The notes below the pieces were generated by a model that was not told the DNA's origin, did no database searches, and worked only from the letters and a program-made list of their open reading frames with translations. From Lachnospiraceae bacterium UBA3310 (lineage in GTDB: Bacteria > Bacillota > Clostridia > Lachnospirales > Lachnospiraceae), in NCBI GenBank assembly GCA_002361355.1, contig DESQ01000018.1:1-34196 (forward strand): 34,196 nucleotides of DNA, read 5' to 3'. A program made the translations under genes and the position numbers. This document shows, piece by piece, positions 24,665 through 31,812 of this stretch. Each line of letters begins with the position of its first letter. The first letter of the stretch is position 1.

Positions 24665-26317
24665 TTGATAAGATATCATAAGAGAATATTTGATATAGCA
24701 GGAATTGCCTTTCTGTCATTAGTTTTAGCTGTTATTGTATGGCTGTCGTCTGATAGCCATATTTATTTTTCAAAGGATTCCGGATATTATGACGCGGCTT
24801 TTTTTCTTAAAATCCATGGAGGAAGCGGCGCATTAAAAAGAAATATATATTATACGCTGGATGGCAGTGAACCGACGCAGGACGATTATCTTTATGATAA
24901 GAAGAATCCGATATGGATAGAGGATGCCACAGATCATGAAAATGTATATGCGGCCAGAACGGATGTCGGATGCGGGGGTTTTGAGGCTGGATCTGCGAGT
25001 GAAGTGCCATATCAGGCGCCGGATTATCTCATTGATAAATGTAATGTTGTGCGGGCAGCCATTTTTGACAAGGAAGGGAACTGTGTGGAATCCATTACTG
25101 GGATTTATTTTGTGGGATTTCAGGATAAAAAGGGTTATGAAGGATTATATACAGCTTCTATCGTAACAGATCCGGCGAATCTCTTTGACGAAGAAAAGGG
25201 AATCTATGTGGAGGGGGTTGATGAGGATTCCAATTACAGAGAACGGGGAATGGATTGGGAACGGGAGATGGAACTTACGATATTTGACGGGGAACAGAGG
25301 GAGATTTTGACAGAGAAAGGCGGCATTCGTATTAAAGGAGGGTCAACCAGATCCCTGGCACAGAAAAGCGTCCGCTGTTACGCGCGAAAAAAGTACAGTG
25401 GCGATAACAGATTTCATGTGGAACTGTTTCATAAGGGCTATTTTCCGCACAGAATTACCTTTTATGCGGGCGGAAATGATTATTGCTATAAGGTGAAGGA
25501 TCCCATGGTTCATGAACTGGCGGAGGGCATGGATTTTGCGACCATGCGTTTTATACCCTGCGTTCTGTTTCTGGACGGTGAATATTGGGGCGTATATTAT
25601 ATCTCAGAAGATTATGATGATGATTTTATCAGTGACCACTATGATGTTGAGAAGGAAGATGTCGTTATGATTAAGTCTGGTCAACTGAAAGAAGGGGAGG
25701 GGACAGATTACGACGATTATCTGGCAATGCGCCAGTTTATGGTACAGGAGGATATGACGCTGCCCGAAAATTATGCGCAGGCTGGCCAGATGATGGATAT
25801 GGGCAGCTATATTGATTATTATGCCTTACAGATGTATTTACAACGTCATGGCGACTGGCCAAGTTCCAATTACGCGTTATGGAAGACAAGAGTGGATGAG
25901 GGATCCGAATACGGGGACGGCAGATGGAGATGGATGCTGTATGATGTAAATTCCGCCGGAATGGATGCGATCGTGTACGATTCCCTTGCGGAGGTGCTGC
26001 ATGACGACGAGATGTTCTACTCCCTGTACCAGAATGAAGAATTTAGGCGGCAGTTTGCGGAACGGATCTTGTATATTGGCAGGGAAATTTTGAATGCGGA
26101 GAAGTGCAGCGAGTATTTAGATGCGTATGGAAAGACAATGAAAATATCGCTTTTAGAGAGTAACAGGCGGTTTTACCTGACCATGAATGCCGAAGATTTT
26201 GACAGCAATAGGGAATGGATGGCTGCTTTTTTTGAACAGAGGCAGGACGCCGTCTGGGATTTCCTTGTGGATAATATGGGCGAGGAGTGGCTTCGGCAAA
26301 ATGGGATTCAAAAATAA
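24665..26317 (+). CDS. membrane-anchored CotH-type protein kinase
   Basis: About 550 residues. A basic start and one hydrophobic helix (FDIAGIAFLSLVLAVIVWL) anchor it in the membrane, followed by a chitobiase/FN3-like segment with YYTLDGSEPT. The CotH kinase domain follows: GGIRIKGGSTRSLAQKSVR, VLFLDGEYWGVYYISE, the HGDWPSSNYALWK segment with the probable catalytic Asp, and WRWMLYDVNSAG, where the second acidic residue of the usual D-x-D is Asn. In Bacillus CotH phosphorylates spore coat proteins. The start is uncertain: no ATG is available; I chose TTG 24665 (GGGG 8 nt upstream), but TTG 24644 or GTG 24602 are possible. Partner of the transglutaminase gene just upstream. Confidence 0.82.
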   Translation: MIRYHKRIFDIAGIAFLSLVLAVIVWLSSDSHIYFSKDSGYYDAAFFLKIHGGSGALKRNIYYTLDGSEPTQDDYLYDKKNPIWIEDATDHENVYAARTDVGCGGFEAGSASEVPYQAPDYLIDKCNVVRAAIFDKEGNCVESITGIYFVGFQDKKGYEGLYTASIVTDPANLFDEEKGIYVEGVDEDSNYRERGMDWEREMELTIFDGEQREILTEKGGIRIKGGSTRSLAQKSVRCYARKKYSGDNRFHVELFHKGYFPHRITFYAGGNDYCYKVKDPMVHELAEGMDFATMRFIPCVLFLDGEYWGVYYISEDYDDDFISDHYDVEKEDVVMIKSGQLKEGEGTDYDDYLAMRQFMVQEDMTLPENYAQAGQMMDMGSYIDYYALQMYLQRHGDWPSSNYALWKTRVDEGSEYGDGRWRWMLYDVNSAGMDAIVYDSLAEVLHDDEMFYSLYQNEEFRRQFAERILYIGREILNAEKCSEYLDAYGKTMKISLLESNRRFYLTMNAEDFDSNREWMAAFFEQRQDAVWDFLVDNMGEEWLRQNGIQK

Positions 26318-26322
26318 AAAAA

Positions 26323-26352
26323 TGCAACCAATCAGGCAGGGGAACGGTATTA
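26323..26352 (+). promoter_or_regulatory. ECF-type promoter, copy 1 (sigma operon)
   Basis: TGCAACC (26323-26329), 16-nt spacer, GGTATTA (26346-26352), 19 nt before the sigma factor start codon. The identical element with identical spacing recurs at 27719-27748. The AAC core of the -35 is typical of ECF promoters. Confidence 0.75.
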
Positions 26353-26371
26353 CAGATAAGGAATCGCATAT

Positions 26372-26863
26372 ATGACAAAAGAAGAACACATTACTGCGGA
26401 GGCGGCGGTGGATAGGTATGCAGACATGGTGTACCGCCTGGCGCTGTCGCAAATGAAAAATAAGGCGGATGCGGACGATCTTTTTCAGGAGGTTTTTGTC
26501 CGTCTGGTCAGCAACATCGAAAAGCTGGAATCCTGGGAGCATGTGAAGGCATGGCTAATCAGGGTGACAATTAACTGTGCCAAAAAGCATTTTGACCTTT
26601 ACTGGAATAAAAACGTAGATTATATAGAAGATGAGGGACGGCTCCGGGGAGAGGAGGCTTATGAACCGCCGCCGGAATATCCTGTCAGGGAGGCGGTGTC
26701 AAAGCTTCCTCCCAAGTATCGGATGGCGGTGCACCTGTATTATTACGAGGAGCTTTCTGTGGCGGAGATTGCGGAACAGACCGGACAGAAGGAGGGTACT
26801 GTCAAATCACAACTGCACCGGGCAAGAGAAATGCTGAAAGAATTGCTGGACGAGCCGGGATGA
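26372..26863 (+). CDS. ECF-family RNA polymerase sigma factor
   Basis: A 163-residue sigma-70 family protein with only regions 2 and 4, as in ECF sigmas. Region 2 (about 15-85) includes DADDLFQEVFVRL and WLIRVTINCAKKH. Region 4 (about 108-158) includes LPPKYRMAVHLYYYEELSVAEIAEQ and the HTH GTVKSQLHRAREML. It is followed after 33 nt by a single-pass membrane protein that fits an anti-sigma factor. The TGCAACC/GGTATTA element just upstream, repeated before the VWA gene, suggests that it activates its own operon and that gene. Confidence 0.93.
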   Translation: MTKEEHITAEAAVDRYADMVYRLALSQMKNKADADDLFQEVFVRLVSNIEKLESWEHVKAWLIRVTINCAKKHFDLYWNKNVDYIEDEGRLRGEEAYEPPPEYPVREAVSKLPPKYRMAVHLYYYEELSVAEIAEQTGQKEGTVKSQLHRAREMLKELLDEPG

Positions 26864-26896
26864 GCGGTAAAAAGCAGAAAAAGGAAACCATAGATT

Positions 26897-27703
26897 ATGA
26901 TGGATCAATATAAAGAGCAATATAAAAAAGAAACAGAACAAATACATGCCCCCGCGGATTTGGTTGCCAGGACTAAGGCGGCGGTACGCGAGGAGGAGGC
27001 GCGGGTTCAGAGAGAACGCGCGGCGCAGGGGGCGGCATCCGGAATGCAGGAAATTTCTGCGGTTCAGAAAAAGCGCGGTCTGGATGCGACGGCTCGCAAA
27101 TGGGCTTATCCGTTGACAGCCGCGGCGGCAATTCTTGTGTTGGTGTCCGTGTCAATGATGATGCGGGGACTGGAAAAGTCGGGGGCGGATAGTGCGTCTT
27201 ATGAGTCGGGGGCGGACAGCGGAGCGGCAGAGTCCGTGGCGGAAGAGGCTTTTGAAGAGGCAGTTCCCGAGGCGGCATTTGTATCAGAAGAAGCGCCTGA
27301 GGAAAAGACGGATGTGACATCTGACCAGGAAGCGGCAACAGCGGGAGGGGCAGAGAGTGCGGCGGATGAGACCGAAAGAGGAGCCACTTCGGAGGAGTCC
27401 ATTTCGGAATTGGAAGAGACAGAAGATGCCATGTCGCCGGAGCAGGAGAAAAAATTTGCGGATTCTGCGGCTGAGAGCGTGACGATTAAAAGAGTCCGGA
27501 ATAAACCTGCCTTCGTAAACCGTGCGGACACAGAATTGCAGACTTATGAGGATATGGTTTTTCAAGTTGTGCAAGACGGAGACGGATGGATTGCGTATGT
27601 GGAGAGCGATGACGGAGGCGGATATGTGATTCGCGGCGAGGCGGAGACGATGGAGTCATTTCTGGAGGCAGGATATCAGAGAATATCGGAGATAAGTTTT
27701 TAA
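26897..27703 (+). CDS. putative membrane anti-sigma factor
   Basis: A 268-residue protein with an N-terminal cytoplasmic helical region (about 1-68, including PADLVARTKAAVREEEARVQ), one transmembrane helix (about 70-90, PLTAAAAILVLVSVSMMM), a long extracytoplasmic linker very rich in Glu, Ala and Ser (about 95-195), and a small C-terminal domain. The topology and position right after an ECF sigma gene are those of an anti-sigma factor. The classic zinc HxxxCxxC motif is absent, so it would be a different type. The function is inferred from context and topology only. Confidence 0.72.
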   Translation: MMDQYKEQYKKETEQIHAPADLVARTKAAVREEEARVQRERAAQGAASGMQEISAVQKKRGLDATARKWAYPLTAAAAILVLVSVSMMMRGLEKSGADSASYESGADSGAAESVAEEAFEEAVPEAAFVSEEAPEEKTDVTSDQEAATAGGAESAADETERGATSEESISELEETEDAMSPEQEKKFADSAAESVTIKRVRNKPAFVNRADTELQTYEDMVFQVVQDGDGWIAYVESDDGGGYVIRGEAETMESFLEAGYQRISEISF

Positions 27704-27718
27704 AATAAATTTTTTTAC

Positions 27719-27748
27719 TGCAACCTTTTTCTTCAATGAGAGGTATTA
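27719..27748 (+). promoter_or_regulatory. ECF-type promoter, copy 2 (VWA lipoprotein gene)
   Basis: TGCAACC (27719-27725), 16-nt spacer, GGTATTA (27742-27748), 46 nt before the start codon. Both boxes and the spacing equal those at 26323-26352, while the spacer sequences differ. Confidence 0.75.
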
Positions 27749-27794
27749 AGAGTAGACAGAAAAGAAATTATGTTTCTGAGTGGAGGGAATGCAA

Positions 27795-29552
27795 ATGAAA
27801 AAGTATGTAAGAGTAATGGCGTTTGGACTGGCGGGAATTATGCTGTTTTCAGGATGCGGCGCGAAGAGCGAAGAAAGCGCAGCGGCGCCGGAGACAGGAG
27901 AGTACATTTTGGAAGAGCCGGCAGAGGAAGGATGGTTCGGTGCGGCTGCCGACGAAGCGCCTATGGATAGTTATGATTCGTCGGGAAGCATGCAGGACGA
28001 TTATGCCAGAAGCGGCGGCGTGGCGGAGGAGGAGAAGGCGGAAGACTTGTACGCTGAGAGAGAGGGCGGCTATTTAGATTCCTGTTATGATTTTACGGAT
28101 GATGAGACCGGTTATGAAAGTAATTCGGAAGAGTACAGCAAGTGGCAGGAGCAGGGATATGTTTCGGTGATGGAGCAGCCGCTTTCCACCTTTTCTGCGG
28201 ATGTGGATACGGCTTCCTACAGTAATCTGCGCCGCCTGATCCGTGATGGCTATGATCTGGAGAGCCTGCCTGAGGGATCGGTCAGAATTGAGGAACTGCT
28301 CAATTATTTTTCCTATGACTATGCGGAGCCTGTGGGTGATGAGCCCTTCGGTGTCATGACGCAGATTGGCCGCTGCCCGTGGAACGAGGCGGCGGAGCTG
28401 GTGATGATCGGGTTAAAGACGGAAGATGTGGACTACAGCCGTGCGCCTGCATCGAATCTGGTATTTTTGCTGGATGTGTCCGGCTCCATGGATGAGCCCG
28501 ACAAACTGCCGCTTTTGCAGGAATCCTTTGCAAAGCTGACGGAACATCTGAGAAAGAAAGACCGAATTTCTATTGTGACCTATGCGTCGGAGGATAAAGT
28601 GGTTCTGGAAGGCGCGCGGGGAGATCAGAGAGATAAGATTAAGAAGGCTTTAAACAGTCTTGAGGCGAGCGGTGGTACCTATGGCAGTAAGGGCATTGAG
28701 ACGGCGTACGAACTGGCGGAGGAGAACTTTATCGAGGGCGGCAACAACCGCATTATTCTGGCTACAGACGGCGATTTAAATATCGGTATGACCAGCGAGG
28801 AGGAATTGGAGGAGCTGATTTCAGAGAAGAAAGAATCCGGAATTTTTCTGTCGGTGCTGGGATTCGGAACGGGAAATATAAAAGATAATAAGATGGAGAC
28901 ACTGGCGGACAAGGGAAACGGAAACTACGCTTACATAGACAGCCTGCAGGAGGCAAACAAGGTGCTGGTGGAGGAGATGACGGCTACGCTTCTCACCATC
29001 TGCAAGGATGTTAAATTTCAGGTGGAATTTAATCCGGATGTGGTAGCGGGTTATCGTCTGTTGGGATATGAGAACCGTGTATTAGACAGAAAAGACTTTC
29101 ATGATGACACAAAAGACGGCGGAGAGATTGGAGCCGGGCACAGCGTAACGGCGCTCTATGAGGTTATTTTGGAAGAACCTCTCTACGGTATGAGAGAGGA
29201 TGAGATAGCGGATCTGAAATATGGCAATGCGTACAGAAAAAAACTGGATGAGACTGCTTCCAGGCCTTTTGACAGCGGGAAAGAGTGGCTGACGTTAAGC
29301 GTCCGCTATAAACGTCCTTCCGGCAGCAGGAGCGAACTTTTGGAATATCCCGTCGGTTACGAATGCTACCAGACGAAGCCCTCAGACGATTTTATTTTTG
29401 CGTCGGCGGTGGCGGAGTTCGGCCTGCTTGCTTCGCACAGTGACTATCCGGAGGATGCGTCGGCGGAGCATGTAATCCACACACTGAAAAAATTGGATTT
29501 GAGAGATGAGTACAAGGCGGAATTTTTGGAACTGGTGGAAGAGGCGGAATAA
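27795..29552 (+). CDS. VWA-domain lipoprotein (YfbK-like)
   Basis: A 585-residue lipoprotein. The signal ends in LFSGC (Cys21). An acidic, low-complexity stretch follows to about residue 115. FSADVDTASYSNLRRLI and VRIEELLNYFSYDY mark the VWA-associated N-terminal domain of YfbK-like proteins. The VWA domain has an intact metal site, LLDVSGSM (Asp227), with a later ATDGDLNIG. The C-terminal part resembles the DUF3520 region. I chose ATG 27795 because GGAGGG is 7 nt upstream; ATG 27789 is too close. Its promoter matches that of the ECF sigma operon, so it is probably a regulon member. VWA proteins bind ligands in a metal-dependent way; the ligand here is unknown. Confidence 0.88.
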   Translation: MKKYVRVMAFGLAGIMLFSGCGAKSEESAAAPETGEYILEEPAEEGWFGAAADEAPMDSYDSSGSMQDDYARSGGVAEEEKAEDLYAEREGGYLDSCYDFTDDETGYESNSEEYSKWQEQGYVSVMEQPLSTFSADVDTASYSNLRRLIRDGYDLESLPEGSVRIEELLNYFSYDYAEPVGDEPFGVMTQIGRCPWNEAAELVMIGLKTEDVDYSRAPASNLVFLLDVSGSMDEPDKLPLLQESFAKLTEHLRKKDRISIVTYASEDKVVLEGARGDQRDKIKKALNSLEASGGTYGSKGIETAYELAEENFIEGGNNRIILATDGDLNIGMTSEEELEELISEKKESGIFLSVLGFGTGNIKDNKMETLADKGNGNYAYIDSLQEANKVLVEEMTATLLTICKDVKFQVEFNPDVVAGYRLLGYENRVLDRKDFHDDTKDGGEIGAGHSVTALYEVILEEPLYGMREDEIADLKYGNAYRKKLDETASRPFDSGKEWLTLSVRYKRPSGSRSELLEYPVGYECYQTKPSDDFIFASAVAEFGLLASHSDYPEDASAEHVIHTLKKLDLRDEYKAEFLELVEEAE

Positions 29553-29573
29553 AAGAAGATAAATTTGACAAAC

Positions 29574-29612
29574 AAAAAGACGGAGCGAACTTTTTGTCCG
29601 ATCCGTCTTTTT
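29574..29612. terminator. bidirectional terminator between VWA gene and hsp20
   Basis: AAAAAGACGGA (29574-29584) pairs with TCCGTCTTTTT (29602-29612). With A and T runs on both sides it can end both converging transcripts. Confidence 0.85.
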
Positions 29613-29644
29613 TATGGTAGGAGAAATGTATTTCTGTTTTGAAG

Positions 29645-30094
29645 TTACTTCACTTCAATCCGCTTCACTTCCTCTTTAGCGGCAAGTTCTTTCTTGGGGA
29701 ATTTCACTTCCAGAATGCCGTTATTGTAGGAAGCGTCAATGTCGCCGGGCTCTACGTTGTTTACGCGGAAGCTCCGTGAGTAGGAGCTGTAATACCGCTC
29801 TCTGCGGATGTATTTGTTCTCGTCCTCCTCGTTCTTCTCATCCTTGTGGGAAGCGGAGATGGTCAACAGGTTATCTTTCAGGTCGATATTGATATCGGAC
29901 TTATCAAAGCCCGGCAGCTCTGCCTGTAAAAGATAATTGTCGCCCTGATCAATCACATCGGTTTTGAAGGCGTCGAAAGTAGCCAGCTCATTGTTTCCCC
30001 AGAAGTTCTTAAAAGCATCGTCAAACATTCTGTCGAAGGGATCGTCGAAAAATGAAGGTGTGTAGTTACGGTTTCTCAATGCAGGTCTTAACAT
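29645..30094 (-). CDS. small heat shock protein, Hsp20/alpha-crystallin family
   Basis: A 149-residue ATP-independent holdase chaperone that keeps unfolding proteins soluble. The N-terminal arm has PSFFDDPFDRMFDDAF. The alpha-crystallin domain runs about 44-138 with YLLQAELPGFDKSDINIDL and the closing GILEVKFPKK signature. I chose ATG at 30094 because AGGAG lies 8 nt upstream; an in-frame GTG at 30103 overlaps the ribosome binding site. No CIRCE or CtsR-type operator is seen, but the leader can mask the ribosome binding site. Confidence 0.95.
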   Translation of the reverse strand: MLRPALRNRNYTPSFFDDPFDRMFDDAFKNFWGNNELATFDAFKTDVIDQGDNYLLQAELPGFDKSDINIDLKDNLLTISASHKDEKNEEDENKYIRRERYYSSYSRSFRVNNVEPGDIDASYNNGILEVKFPKKELAAKEEVKRIEVK

Positions 30095-30101
30095 AGTAAT
30101 C

Positions 30102-30186
30102 ACTCCTTTTTTATGTTATGCTATCAGTATGACCGAATAGCCGGATTCGATGCATGTCTGGTTCGGTTTTCCTGTGAAACAGGAGT
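30102..30186 (-). promoter_or_regulatory. hsp20 leader with possible Shine-Dalgarno-masking structure
   Basis: On the minus strand ACTCCT (30186-30181) is complementary to AGGAGT (30107-30102), the ribosome binding site. ACTCCT also overlaps a local hairpin TCCTGT/ACAGGA (30184-30179 with 30175-30170). Another stem, ACCGAA/TTCGGT (30167-30162 with 30137-30132), lies between. This could be an RNA thermometer; not tested. Confidence 0.35.
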
Positions 30187-30221
30187 ACTGAATGGCTGAA
30201 TCCTGTATCCGTGTTGCTGAC

Positions 30222-30270
30222 TTGTGTTTGTTTATGTATTTGTTATACATCACATATAACAGAAAATCAA
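30222..30270. promoter_or_regulatory. overlapping divergent promoters with a palindromic operator-like site
   Basis: Plus strand: TTGTGT (30222-30227), 16 nt, TATACA (30244-30249), toward the TIM-barrel gene. Minus strand: TTGATT (30270-30265), 17 nt, TATAAC (30247-30242), toward hsp20. A perfect inverted repeat TGTTATA (30241-30247) / TATAACA (30255-30261) covers both -10 regions. Confidence 0.45.
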
Positions 30271-30325
30271 TTATAGAAAAATAAAGTATTTATAAAATAA
30301 AAATAAATGTGGAGGAGGAAGTCGT

Positions 30326-31147
30326 ATGGATTTCGGAATGCCGACATTGATTGAAAACAGAGACTTAGAAGAAAATATTTCCCTTTGCAAAGAGCTGGGC
30401 TTACAGTTTGTGGAACTGAATATGAATTTTCCCATGTACCAGATACAGCAGTTGGAGCAGACCGAAAGGCTGAAAAAGCTGGCGGATGAGAATAAAATAT
30501 ATTTCACGATTCATCTGGATGAAAATCTCAACATATGCGATTTTAATTCTCTTGTGGCGGACGCCTATCTGGAGACAGTGGAGAGGGCATTAAATGCGGC
30601 TCATGAGATTGGTGCGCCGCTGCTAAATATGCATATGAATCATGGGATTTATATTACGCTGCCGGATCGGAAGGTACGGTTATTCGGCGAGTACCGGGAA
30701 GAGTATCTGGCGGCGATACGCAGATTTCGTAGGATGTGCGAGGATATCGCTGGAAATTTTGATGTAAAGATATGTATTGAAAATACTGATGGGTATATGG
30801 ACTTTGAGAAGGAAGCCATCGAAGAACTTTTGCAAAGCGATAAATTTGCGCTGACTTGGGATATCGGGCATTCGCATACCTGTGGCAATGTGGATGAAGC
30901 GTTTCTGATGGGACACAGGGACAGACTGTATCATTTTCATATCCATGACGGACTGGGGAATAAAAACCATCAGACGCTGGGAACGGGGGAGATCGATCTG
31001 GAACAGCGGCTTGGCATTGCCAGGGCATGCGGATGCCGGTGTGTCGTGGAGACAAAGACGATTGAAGCGCTACGGAAGTCGGTGAGGTGGCTTGGGGAGA
31101 ATGGTTATATGAGACATGATATGGCGGTAGAGATTAAGAAGCTGTAA
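30326..31147 (+). CDS. TIM-barrel sugar isomerase/epimerase-like protein (AP endonuclease family 2 fold)
   Basis: A 273-residue protein of the xylose isomerase-like TIM-barrel superfamily. Probable metal ligands are in IHLDENLN, MHMNHG, CIENTDG, LTWDIGHSH, FHIHDG and VETK, the usual His/Glu/Asp pattern at strand ends. LGTGEIDLEQRL is a common signature of this group. Members isomerise or epimerise sugars or inositols, or act on DNA abasic sites; the substrate cannot be read here. GGAGGAGG precedes the start. It stands alone, divergent from hsp20. Confidence 0.8.
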   Translation: MDFGMPTLIENRDLEENISLCKELGLQFVELNMNFPMYQIQQLEQTERLKKLADENKIYFTIHLDENLNICDFNSLVADAYLETVERALNAAHEIGAPLLNMHMNHGIYITLPDRKVRLFGEYREEYLAAIRRFRRMCEDIAGNFDVKICIENTDGYMDFEKEAIEELLQSDKFALTWDIGHSHTCGNVDEAFLMGHRDRLYHFHIHDGLGNKNHQTLGTGEIDLEQRLGIARACGCRCVVETKTIEALRKSVRWLGENGYMRHDMAVEIKKL

Positions 31148-31165
31148 ATCAGGTCAGAAAAATTG

Positions 31166-31190
31166 AGGGCAGGTGTCATCGGCCTGCCCT
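31166..31190 (-). terminator. terminator between the TIM-barrel and HPr-like genes
   Basis: AGGGCAGG (31166-31173) pairs with CCTGCCCT (31183-31190). On the minus strand it is followed by CAATTTTT, so it mainly serves the HPr-like gene; it may also stop the plus-strand transcript. Confidence 0.7.
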
Positions 31191-31196
31191 ATCTGT

Positions 31197-31430
31197 TTAA
31201 CAATATAGAAAGGGAGTTAATTTCTCCCTGATGCTCTCGTCGTCCGAATCGTAACTGAGTCGGAGCGGTTGTGTCAGATCAAGCGCCATTACACCGAGGA
31301 TAGACTTGGCGTCCACGATTCTCCGGCCTTCTCCTAAGTTAAAGCAAGAGTCAATCTTATCAATTACATTTACAAACTGCCTGATCTGATTTACATCATT
31401 GAATTTGACATTTACCTGCTGCATAATCAT
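31197..31430 (-). CDS. HPr-like protein without the phosphorylatable histidine
   Basis: A 77-residue protein with the HPr fold pattern. VDAKSILGVMALDL aligns with the VNLKSIMGVMSL helix of HPr and keeps the regulatory serine (Ser43, like Ser46 of HPr). The active-site segment GIHARP is absent, and no histidine occurs at that place, so it cannot carry phosphate in the sugar phosphotransferase relay. Crh of Bacillus is a known HPr paralogue that lost the histidine but kept the serine. Start: AAGGAGG lies 4 nt before ATG 31430 and 10 nt before ATG 31424; either is possible. Confidence 0.8.
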   Translation of the reverse strand: MIMQQVNVKFNDVNQIRQFVNVIDKIDSCFNLGEGRRIVDAKSILGVMALDLTQPLRLSYDSDDESIREKLTPFLYC

Positions 31431-31478
31431 GTGTCCTCCTTAATCATAATTGATGTCATAAAAATAGTGATTCGCTAA

Positions 31479-31642
31479 TCAATACCGATTAATGATGATT
31501 CCCCTCACATGCATAATTCCCTGAAAACACATCGTTTAGTCTGTTTTTTGTAAAAGTGATTGTGAGCCTCCTTTCTGTTCGAAAACAAAACATGGTCGAC
31601 TGATCGTGAGATTATAATATACAGTGCTTTTTAAAATGTAAA
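31479..31642 (-). promoter_or_regulatory. long leader of the HPr-like gene, with candidate promoter and short open frame
   Basis: This covers most of the 382-nt gap between 31431 and 31812, which is AT-rich and has no ordinary gene. On the minus strand TTTACA (31642-31637), 17 nt, TATTAT (31619-31614) could be the promoter, giving a leader of about 175 nt. An AAAGGAGG at 31574-31567 has no start codon nearby. A 17-codon frame MCFQGIMHVRGIIINRY (31532-31479) might be a leader peptide. Confidence 0.35.
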
Positions 31643-31737
31643 TAGTTAAAATATATAATTTTTACCATTTTTTTTGTATAGTATGCCAGGGACTTAGACT
31701 GTTTTTGACAGCAAAACAAATATTTTTGACAGGTCTG

Positions 31738-31765
31738 TTGATTTGCTGATCTTTTTTTGTAAAAT
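31738..31765 (+). promoter_or_regulatory. candidate promoter of the duplicated-domain lipoprotein gene
   Basis: TTGATT (31738-31743), 16-nt spacer, TAAAAT (31760-31765), 47 nt before the start codon. Confidence 0.45.
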
Positions 31766-31812
31766 GACAGGAAATGATAATGTTTTCATTTCATACGGGG
31801 AGGAAAAGATGG

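Noticed and set aside
30104..30325. CIRCE or CtsR operator for hsp20
   Set aside because: Neither the TTAGCACTC-N9-GAGTGCTAA repeat nor the GGTCAAA tandem is present.
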